Positions 28,862 to 35,777 of a stretch of 35,777 bases of DNA are shown here, one piece after another. This stretch comes from Anaerococcus sp. (GTDB taxonomy: Bacteria > Bacillota > Clostridia > Tissierellales > Peptoniphilaceae). The stretch covers positions 1 through 35,777 of the forward strand of contig JALEUV010000102.1 of NCBI GenBank assembly GCA_022780515.1, in the 5' to 3' direction. Numbering within the stretch: position 1 is the stretch's first letter; each line of letters starts with the position of its first letter. The notes below the pieces were generated by a model. It made no database searches. It saw only the letters and a list, made by a program, of their open reading frames with translations, and was not told the DNA's origin. The translations under genes and the position numbers were made by a program.

Positions 28862-29779
28862 ATGAAAGAAAACAAATTTATTATTGATGAATGTAAAAAC
28901 CCAAAAGAATTTTCGATTAAACATGGGCAAGTTCCTATAAAACTATCAGAAGACTTGGACGAATCAATCAAGTACTTGCTCTGGTACGTGCCAAATATTT
29001 CTTCTGAGCAAGCTAGCAAGAACGCCCTCCTCCTAAATCCTGAATATGACGATTATATTTTTGATGAAATAAGGCTAAAAATGGACCTAGGAGAAGAGGA
29101 TGTCTTGATAAGTGATGAAATAACAGAAGAGCTAGCCGATCATTTTAGGGACTCAATATGTACAGATGAGCAAAAGCTTGTAATGACCCTATCAGATAAC
29201 AAGGAAACCAAGACCATGGCCTTGTTGAGGCATATAAGAAATGCCATAGCCCATGGAAACTTTAATGTGATTGATGACCTAGTTATAGGCTTTGATGTAA
29301 AAAAGAGCCAAGACTTTGTAGAGTATAGGGGGATTTTTAAGATAAACCCTAGCAATTTATTAAAGGTCCTTAGAAAAATAGATGTCGAGCTAACTAGCGA
29401 AGCCTTCATAGCTGATGCCTTCAAGAGATCAGGCTACCATGTGGAGCCTTTTGAAGAGAAATTTCAAAGGTCCCATAGGTTTGACCTCTTTGCCAAGAAG
29501 AAAGACAAGGCCTATGCTATCGAAATTTTAAATCTAAAAAATAGTGACAAACTTGACGAAGACTTTGTAAGGGATTTAATAAATACTATGGCAGATATCG
29601 AATCAACTGCCAAACCTATACTTATTATTAATTCCTCTTACCTCACAGAGGCTAGCAAGGAAGAGCTACTTAAGAGAGATATCATAATCCTTGATATAAA
29701 AAATATTAAGAAGATGAATCAGGGAAGAGATATGGTTAGTGAAATTGTTAGAGATCAAGAAGTATATAAAAATTTGTAA
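28862..29779 (+). CDS. Predicted two-domain protein: HEPN-like (pEK499_p136-like RNase) + PD-(D/E)xK/Mrr-like nuclease fold
   Basis: MALLRHIRNAIAHGNFNVIDDLVIGFD matches the HEPN R-N-x3-H motif context. The C-terminal AFIADAFKRSGYHVEPFEEKFQRSHRFDLFAKKKDKAYAIEILNLKNSDK...PILIINSSYLTEASKEELLKRDIIILDIKNI matches the Mrr-like restriction endonuclease pattern (D...E-x-[L], then beta-strand NSS..T..A). Confidence 0.65.
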   Translation: MKENKFIIDECKNPKEFSIKHGQVPIKLSEDLDESIKYLLWYVPNISSEQASKNALLLNPEYDDYIFDEIRLKMDLGEEDVLISDEITEELADHFRDSICTDEQKLVMTLSDNKETKTMALLRHIRNAIAHGNFNVIDDLVIGFDVKKSQDFVEYRGIFKINPSNLLKVLRKIDVELTSEAFIADAFKRSGYHVEPFEEKFQRSHRFDLFAKKKDKAYAIEILNLKNSDKLDEDFVRDLINTMADIESTAKPILIINSSYLTEASKEELLKRDIIILDIKNIKKMNQGRDMVSEIVRDQEVYKNL

Positions 29780-29871
29780 AAAAATGTGATTTTTTGAAAT
29801 CAAGGGGTATATTAAATAAGTAAGAATATTCTGAAATATATTTGTTATGAAAAACAAAATAAGGAGGACTT

Positions 29872-30942
29872 ATGACAGAAAATCGTAGAAGAAGAGACGA
29901 TAACAAAATTTATGAGAGAGCAACATCTCCACAAACTGCCGGCAAAAACCTATCATGGGGAGCCATCTTTGCAGGTGCTATATCTGCAGCAGCAGTATTT
30001 TTAGTATTAAACCTTATAACAGCAGCTTTAGGATTTGGTTTCCTAAATCCAACTGATCCAAACCCACTATCAGGTATCGGAGTAGCAACAGGTATTTGGA
30101 CAATAGTTACATTAATTGTGTCATTCTTAGCTGGTGGATTTGTAGCAGGTTATTCTGCAAGATCAACAGGTATTCTACACGGTGGAATTACTTGGGCTTT
30201 AGCTATCCTTTTACTATTCACACTAGTATTTAACGCTCTAGCTTCAGCACTAGGTTTTGCAGGAAACGTACTAGGAACTGTAGCAGGTGGAGTTGGAAGT
30301 GCAGCTACAAGCGTTGCAACTACAGCAGAATCAGCTATTAGTGATAGCCTATCAAGCGTTGGAGATTCTATAGCAGAAGTTGACACAGAAGAACTTCAAA
30401 ACAACCTAGAAACTTATCTAGCCGACACAGAAGTAGAAGAACTACAACCTGACTACATCAAAAACAAACTACAAGAAAGTAGAGATGAAGTAACAGCGGC
30501 AGTAAAAGATTTAGCTGTTAACCCAGAAAATAGTGAACAAATCGTAACTGACCTAGCAAACAGCCTAGGAGAAAAAGCTGGTTCAATCCTTGAAGCAGTT
30601 GATGAAGATGCAGTTTACACAGCAGTATCAAACAACTCTGATTTAAGTGAAGAAGAAATTCAAGAAATATCTTCAAACATCTACAACGGATTAACAACAG
30701 CAGCAGAAGCAGCTCAAGAAACACTAACAGTAGCAAGCGAAGAAGCTTCTAAACTTGTAAACCAAGTAGCAACATCAGTTAACCAAGGTGTTGAAGATGC
30801 TAAACAAGGTGCTCAAGATGCAACAAACAAAGCATCATTTGGATCTGTTCTAGTATTCGTTGGTTTACTATTAGCCTTAGTAGTAAGTGCTATCGGTGGT
30901 AAACTTGGAGAAAAAGCATCACTACGTTTTGTAGAAAGATAA
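29872..30942 (+). CDS. Membrane protein with N-terminal 3-4 TM 'WGAIFAGA' module, long Ala/Glu-rich helical insert and C-terminal TM
   Basis: LSWGAIFAGAISAAAVFLVLNLITAALGFG, GIWTIVTLIVSFLAGGFVAGYSA, LHGGITWALAILLLF resemble 'PhnA-like/YrzE-like' membrane proteins; strong RBS aaggagg. Confidence 0.75.
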   Translation: MTENRRRRDDNKIYERATSPQTAGKNLSWGAIFAGAISAAAVFLVLNLITAALGFGFLNPTDPNPLSGIGVATGIWTIVTLIVSFLAGGFVAGYSARSTGILHGGITWALAILLLFTLVFNALASALGFAGNVLGTVAGGVGSAATSVATTAESAISDSLSSVGDSIAEVDTEELQNNLETYLADTEVEELQPDYIKNKLQESRDEVTAAVKDLAVNPENSEQIVTDLANSLGEKAGSILEAVDEDAVYTAVSNNSDLSEEEIQEISSNIYNGLTTAAEAAQETLTVASEEASKLVNQVATSVNQGVEDAKQGAQDATNKASFGSVLVFVGLLLALVVSAIGGKLGEKASLRFVER

Positions 30943-30954
30943 TAAAAAACTAAG

Positions 30955-30983
30955 AGCTTTCGGTTTAGCCGAAGGCTTTTTTT
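30955..30983 (+). terminator. Rho-independent terminator
   Basis: AGCTTTCGG-TTTAG-CCGAAGGCT stem-loop followed by T7. Confidence 0.9.
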
Positions 30984-31160
30984 GTACACAAATTAAAAAG
31001 ATAATTATGAAATACCTATCTCTCTACTAAGAAAAATAAGCAAGTCCTATGATGACTACTATAAGAAAATGTTAAGGGCAAATGACTTATACCTTATGCA
31101 AAAAAGTAAGTGTAAATGGTATAATAATATAAGTTAACATTATTTTTGAGGAAGAGCATT

Positions 31161-31632
31161 TTGGTCATATTAATTACTGGGTCAAGTCTTACTGGCAAGA
31201 CCTTTTAGAAAGATACAAGATACCTTATTTTTCCATAGTCCACATTAAATGAGCCTAATTAGGTCAAAGTATACTGATTTTACTGCCTATGACGATGATG
31301 AATTGACAAGGAAAATGTGGCCTATCCTAAGGGAGATGATAAAAACAGTTATAGAGAATAATCAGAATTTAATAATAGAGGGGGCCTATATACCAAAAGA
31401 CTGGTACAAAGACTTTGATAGAAACTACCTTAAATAAATTAAATTCTATTGTCTAGTTATGGACTTGTTCTTATATAGAAAAAAATTATGAGTCCATCAT
31501 AACCAACAAAGATATAATAGAAAATAAATAGTCAGATATCCAATAAAAGGAAGAACTTATAGCAGACAATCTTAGAAACTATGAGGACTTTAAAGGGCAA
31601 AATATAGTTTTATCTATAAATAATGCCAAATA
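31161..31632 (+). pseudogene. Decayed P-loop (zeta-toxin/adenylate-kinase-like) kinase
   Basis: Reads across frames LVILITGSSLTGKTF / LERYKIPYFSI.HIK / MSLIRSKYTDFTAYDDDELTRKMWPILREMIKTVIENNQNLIIEGAYIPKDWYKDFDRNYLK / ..IKFYCLVMDLF..., with stops and frameshifts; Walker A GSSLTGKT visible. Confidence 0.8.
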
Positions 31633-31652
31633 AAAATAGCTGAATAAATCAG

Positions 31653-32996
31653 CTACTCTACTATATCGATAAGAGCCTTATAGGGGTTATCGGAGTTTAT
31701 TCTATGGTCATAGGTAAGATAGGTTGGATCTCCTTCTTCTATGCTTGTATTTAGTGATATTACCAGGCCGCTATGGTCTAGGTAAAATAAATCTGCTGGC
31801 ATAAATTTAACTAGTTCACGACTAGTAGCTTCTGTTTCTAGGGCGTTTTTAGTTAGGTGGGCGCCGGCTTTTTCTTTCAATAAGTAAGCAAATCTGATAG
31901 CTTCATTTGCTGTATTATCGTTGGTTAGGACATACAAGGCTCTTTTCTTGAAACTGGTATCTTTCTTTAAATTAAGACTAACCTTATCATAGTACATAAA
32001 GTCATTTTTATCGAATTTATCACTAGGATTTTCATACTTGGCTGCTAGGTTAGAGGCTAGGGCAGTTTGGTAGGCTGAATCCTTTATGCCTTTTATATCT
32101 TCCAAGTTTTTTTGGAAAAGATCCCCCCTATAGAAGTAAAGTTTTTCATCATTATAGTCTTGGTCTATAAAATAAGTTAGTAGCTTGTTGGTGTAGATAA
32201 AATCTATGGACTTATTATCAGATAGGTCAAAGGCTATAGAATTTATTTCCTTGGAGGTTATAGTATTTGTTATCTCTTCGAGATCCTTATCAAAATTATT
32301 GGCATCAAAGTTAGGGAGCTTAATTATCAAGAGGCCTTGGTTAGAAGTATCTAGACTCATAGTTGATGGATTATTTTCCTTGCCTATCATCCTATTGTAC
32401 CTATCTACAACTTGATCAACTCCAAGTATCTTGGCTTTATTAGTATCCTTCATATTTTTGTAGTGGTCAAATAGACTATCATAGCTAGACTTATCTAGGA
32501 TAAAGGATGAATCATCTCCGAGTTTACCCATAAGTTCTGTAAGGATTTCAAAAAACTCTTGGTCAGTCTTAGAATTTAGGGTTCTCTTTCTATATTCATC
32601 ATAGGCCTTCTCAAAATTAAGGTAATTTTCCTTGTTGGCATTAGTTACTGCAAAATTAGCCAGGACTGTATCATAGACCTTATCAAAGTCAGAGAGTTTT
32701 TCAGAAGTGGTAAGACTTCTTCCCTTAGTATCTGATACTATGGCCCTTGTAGCTAAATCCCTTAGGACTTCTTCCCTAAAGGCAGGATAGCCAGCTCTTC
32801 CATAGGCTGTCACTTTCTTATAAATAAAAATAGAAGGTATAAGGATTATTACTAGGAGACTTACTGAAAGGAAAATCCTCCTTCTCCTATACTTGGCCCT
32901 TAGCCTTTTTTTTGCCCTTCTTGAGGGTGGATTTTTGGACCTACTTACCACCCTGATTTCACTTTTGCCTCTAGATTTTCTTTTCTTTTTCTTCAT
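31653..32996 (-). CDS. Membrane-anchored S41 peptidase-like (tail-specific protease fold) protein, probably catalytically degenerate
   Basis: Very basic N-terminus + TM (RRRRIFLSVSLLVIILIPSIFIY); N-terminal helical part LSDFDKVYDTVLANFAVTNANKENYLNFEKAYDEY; S41-like order ...LLIIKLPNF..., ALYVLTNDNTANEAIRFAYLLKEKAGAHL..., LDHSGLVISLNTS. ATG at 32996 follows the HK stop. Confidence 0.65.
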   Translation of the reverse strand: MKKKKRKSRGKSEIRVVSRSKNPPSRRAKKRLRAKYRRRRIFLSVSLLVIILIPSIFIYKKVTAYGRAGYPAFREEVLRDLATRAIVSDTKGRSLTTSEKLSDFDKVYDTVLANFAVTNANKENYLNFEKAYDEYRKRTLNSKTDQEFFEILTELMGKLGDDSSFILDKSSYDSLFDHYKNMKDTNKAKILGVDQVVDRYNRMIGKENNPSTMSLDTSNQGLLIIKLPNFDANNFDKDLEEITNTITSKEINSIAFDLSDNKSIDFIYTNKLLTYFIDQDYNDEKLYFYRGDLFQKNLEDIKGIKDSAYQTALASNLAAKYENPSDKFDKNDFMYYDKVSLNLKKDTSFKKRALYVLTNDNTANEAIRFAYLLKEKAGAHLTKNALETEATSRELVKFMPADLFYLDHSGLVISLNTSIEEGDPTYLTYDHRINSDNPYKALIDIVE

Positions 32997-32997
32997 A

Positions 32998-34332
32998 TTA
33001 TTGTGCTTTCTTATCAAAAATAACAGTAAAAGTTGTTCCTTCTCCAAGCTTGGAGACAACATCTATTTTACCATTTAGAGCCTCTACAAAGTTTTTAACG
33101 ATGGATAGGCCAAGGCCCAAGCCGTTGGTCTTGGTGTTTCTTGAATCATCTATTCTATAAAATCTTTCAAAAATCATATCAATTTTATCTTGAGAAATAC
33201 CTACTCCATCATCAGCGATTTTTATAGAAACTGACTTGGACTTCTCTATCACACTAACGCTAATATTTCCGTTGGTATTTATTGCCTTGATGGCATTAGT
33301 CAAAAGATTTTGGATGATCTGATATAACTTGGTCTTATCGCTTATCAGATGAACATTTTGCTCTAGGTTTACATGGAGGGTTATATTTCTCTTTAAGAAA
33401 TTTGCCGTAAAATTGTTTAGTAGCTCTTCTACAAGCTCTGTAACATTCGTATCTTCTAGATTAAGCTTATTCATTGATACGCTTTCATTAAAACTATCCT
33501 TTAGACCATTAACCAAAGCCTCTAGCCTTTTGATTTCTCCATTTAGGGTACTAGCTACCTCAGTATCAAAATTGATTATTCCACTCTCGAGGGCTTCAAC
33601 AACCAAGGCAAGGTTGGCTAGGGGAGTCCTTAGCTCATGAGAGATATCTTGAGCATACTTCTTCCTTATTTCTTCTTCCATATTGAGGGATTTAGACAAG
33701 AAATTAATATTATCCTGAAGGCTGGTTATCTCTCTTATATCAGAATCTATCTTATCATTATCAGTATATATTCCTTTTTTTAATTTTACTGTGGTAGAGT
33801 TAATTCCAAGAATAGGTCTAGCGATATTGGTTGCTAGAAGTATAGCTATAACTATCCCTATTACAAGGGAAAATAATATAGCGATAATAAAAAATACCCT
33901 GAAATCATTCTTAAGCTTGATCATAAAAGAATGATCAGACCCGTACTCTACAATCAATTTACCTGCATCTGTCTTCTTTCCAGTGTTAAAAATATTGTAG
34001 GACTTGGTCTTGATTTCAGTATTTTTGGAATCCTCCATGGAATTAATAAATCTCAATAATTTACCATCAATATCTACATACTTGATATTGACATTTTGCT
34101 GCTCACTTATATCGGATAAATACTTCCACATTTCTTCAGAAGTTATATTTTCGTTATTATTAAGTCTGATAAACCACTCACCTATGAGGTCTGGTTTCTT
34201 ATCATCTATTATCTTAACCAAACCATCATATTTTATATTAATAAAGAGGATAATTAAGATCGAAGATATCAAGATACATTCCAACATACCAGCTATAAAG
34301 TTCTTGGATAATTTATTCCTTAATGATGTCAT
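32998..34332 (-). CDS. Two-component sensor histidine kinase
   Basis: Two TMs flanking an extracytoplasmic domain, HAMP-like region, H-box QDISHELRTPLANLALVVEALE, N-box IIQNLLTNAIKAINTNG, G-boxes IADDGVGISQDKIDMIFERFYR, GLGLGLSIVKNFVEALNGKIDV. Confidence 0.96.
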   Translation of the reverse strand: MTSLRNKLSKNFIAGMLECILISSILIILFINIKYDGLVKIIDDKKPDLIGEWFIRLNNNENITSEEMWKYLSDISEQQNVNIKYVDIDGKLLRFINSMEDSKNTEIKTKSYNIFNTGKKTDAGKLIVEYGSDHSFMIKLKNDFRVFFIIAILFSLVIGIVIAILLATNIARPILGINSTTVKLKKGIYTDNDKIDSDIREITSLQDNINFLSKSLNMEEEIRKKYAQDISHELRTPLANLALVVEALESGIINFDTEVASTLNGEIKRLEALVNGLKDSFNESVSMNKLNLEDTNVTELVEELLNNFTANFLKRNITLHVNLEQNVHLISDKTKLYQIIQNLLTNAIKAINTNGNISVSVIEKSKSVSIKIADDGVGISQDKIDMIFERFYRIDDSRNTKTNGLGLGLSIVKNFVEALNGKIDVVSKLGEGTTFTVIFDKKAQ

Positions 34333-35026
34333 CTACACCACCAGATTTATATCCCATACCGTAGATTGTCTTGATATATTTTGGCTTTTTTGGATTATCC
34401 TCGATTTTTTGCCTAATATTTTTTATATGAGTATCTATAGCCCTATCATAGGCATCATAGTCAAGGCCAAAAGTTAGTTCAATTATTTCATCCCTTGAGA
34501 AAATTTTGTTTGGAGATGAGAAGAGGGTTTTCAAAATCGCAAATTCATTTTTGGTTAGAGAAATTTCTTCCCCATCCTTTTTGATTCTATTGTATTTTAG
34601 GTCAATTAAGAGCCTATCGTCAGATGTTTTTATAATCTCTGCCCTTGGCATATTATATTTTTCAACGCGTCTTAAGACCACTCTAACCCTCTCACCAAGT
34701 TCTTCTAGAGAATATGGCTTTATAAGATAATCATCAGCTCCAAGCCTTAATCCATTGATCCTATCAGTCTCTTCGACCTTGGCTGAAGTTATAATTACTG
34801 GTAGGTCTGATTTACTCCTTATATCCTTAAGAATTTCCTCGCCAGAAATTTTGGGTAACATAAGATCTAAAATTACTAGATCGATCTTTTCTGAGTTCAA
34901 TATAGATAGGCCTGTTTGTCCATCAAAGGCCTGCAAAACATTATATCCTTGGTTTGTCAGAAGAACCTTAGCCATATTAGACATAGGGGCTTCGTCTTCT
35001 ATAATTAAAATATTTATATCTGTCAT
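34313..35026 (-). CDS. OmpR/PhoB-family response regulator
   Basis: ILIIEDEAPMSNMAKVLL, VILDLMLPKISGEEIL, PVIITSAKVEETDRINGLRLGADDYLIKPYSLEELGERVRVVLRR; winged-helix LTKNEFAILKTLFSSPNKIFSRDEII...DTHIKNIRQKIEDNPKKPKYIKTIYGMGYK. Confidence 0.97.
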   Translation of the reverse strand: MTDINILIIEDEAPMSNMAKVLLTNQGYNVLQAFDGQTGLSILNSEKIDLVILDLMLPKISGEEILKDIRSKSDLPVIITSAKVEETDRINGLRLGADDYLIKPYSLEELGERVRVVLRRVEKYNMPRAEIIKTSDDRLLIDLKYNRIKKDGEEISLTKNEFAILKTLFSSPNKIFSRDEIIELTFGLDYDAYDRAIDTHIKNIRQKIEDNPKKPKYIKTIYGMGYKSGGVDDIIKE

Positions 35027-35176
35027 AATATACCTCTCAATTATTATACCATATTAAGAGAAAACTATTTGATAACTTTGTAGTAGCTAAAAAAATGTTT
35101 AGAAATTTTGGAAATGGTTATATATATAAAGTACTAATAGTAATATTAGAAATGAATAAAATATAAAGGAGAAAAT

Positions 35177-35443
35177 ATGGGAAACTATGGATTTTTTGCT
35201 TCAATTATAATTGGAGCTCTTGCAGGATGGATTGCAAGTAAACTTATGAATAGAGACGCACAAATGGGTGCCTTTGCCAACATTATAGTAGGTGTACTAG
35301 GTGGAGGACTAGGTAACTGGCTCTTCAGAACTCTATTCAACGCATCTACACCTGGATTTTTCTTGCAAATAATCTACGCAATAATAGGTGCATGCATCTT
35401 ACTATTTATAGTAAACCTAGTAACAGGTAGAAGTAATAAGTAA
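35177..35443 (+). CDS. GlsB/YeaQ/YmgE family stress-response membrane protein
   Basis: 88 aa; IIIGALAGWIASKLMNRDAQMGAFANIIVGVLGGGLGNWLF...IIYAIIGACILLFIVNLVTGR. Confidence 0.92.
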   Translation: MGNYGFFASIIIGALAGWIASKLMNRDAQMGAFANIIVGVLGGGLGNWLFRTLFNASTPGFFLQIIYAIIGACILLFIVNLVTGRSNK

Positions 35444-35476
35444 CATTAAAATGAGGACTTAAGAAGTCCGTTAGAA

Positions 35477-35502
35477 ACGGGGATAAAAAGTCCCCGTTTT
35501 TT
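35477..35502 (+). terminator. Rho-independent terminator
   Basis: ACGGGGA-TAAAAAG-TCCCCGT followed by T-run; preceded by a second small hairpin GGACTT-AAG-AAGTCC (35455-35469). Confidence 0.9.
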
Positions 35503-35668
35503 GTGAGCAAAATATATTAAGTGATAATCTATTTATGATTTGAGCTCTTATGAAGAACTTAAGGATATTTATAAAAGTTTAATAGAAAATTCCTTTTTTA
35601 TGATGTATTTTTAAGAATAATTGTAAAGAAAAATATAAAGTAAAAGTCTATCCCTTGATTTTTACTCC

Positions 35669-35777
35669 TTAGATTAAGGAAATAAAAGGTATTACTAGGA
35701 TTGAAACGGCGAAGATGATCATGGTTTTTATGAAAGTTGCCTCTCCAGTAGCCTGGTTAAAGTCTTCTGGCTTTAGG
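35669..35777 (-). CDS. C-terminal end of a membrane protein (partial, runs off right edge)
   Basis: Reverse frame reads LKPEDFNQATGEATFIKTMIIFAVSILVIPFISLI*; hydrophobic C-terminal segment. Confidence 0.5.
   Translation of the reverse strand, partial: LKPEDFNQATGEATFIKTMIIFAVSILVIPFISLI

Noticed and set aside
31249-31437. 62-aa ORF as an independent gene
   Set aside because: It is one frame of a larger decayed P-loop kinase; upstream Walker A and downstream similarity lie in other frames.
34004-34477. Plus-strand 157-aa ORF opposite the histidine kinase/response regulator
   Set aside because: Antisense to strongly supported two-component genes; no RBS or domain.
35520-35620. Possible coding scrap YDLSSYEELKDIYKSLIENSFFMMYF*
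   Set aside because: Too short, no start/RBS and no recognisable family; could be chance in AT-rich DNA.
1-35777. CRISPR array, tRNA/rRNA or prophage
   Set aside because: No regularly spaced direct repeats, no tRNA-like cloverleaf or rRNA sequence noticed, and no phage structural genes in the ORF translations.

Overview
This is a 35.8 kb AT-rich bacterial chromosome window. Gene style suggests a Gram-positive anaerobic coccus of the Peptoniphilaceae/Anaerococcus type, but that is inference and not proven. There are two zones. (A) ~1-7.7 kb is a remodelled, unusually AT-rich accessory region. It has remnants of a Type II-like restriction-modification locus (internally deleted DNA methylase plus truncated T5orf172/GIY-YIG-type restriction helicase), a pair of half-size ABC exporters, a frameshifted HsdS (Type I specificity subunit) relic abutting a perfect 20-bp inverted repeat that resembles collapsed IS256-family ends, and a three-gene ABC-2 type transporter operon with a palindrome embedded in its promoter. 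(B) ~7.9-35.8 kb is more ordinary chromosome: yaaA; a tightly overlapping sbcD-sbcC-addB-addA end-processing operon; SDR and aldo/keto reductases; rhodanese; alpha/beta hydrolase; a potABCD-capA-fructosamine-kinase-like operon; a predicted HEPN + PD-(D/E)xK-like two-domain protein; a repetitive membrane protein; a decayed P-loop kinase; a two-component system coupled to a degenerate S41-like pseudo-protease; and a GlsB/YeaQ-like protein. No rRNA, tRNA, CRISPR array or prophage was seen. The best candidates for follow-up are the HEPN-nuclease fusion, the decayed restriction graveyard with its collapsed-IS palindrome, and the TCS-linked S41 pseudoenzyme. All assignments come from reading the sequence and motif recall; no database search was run.
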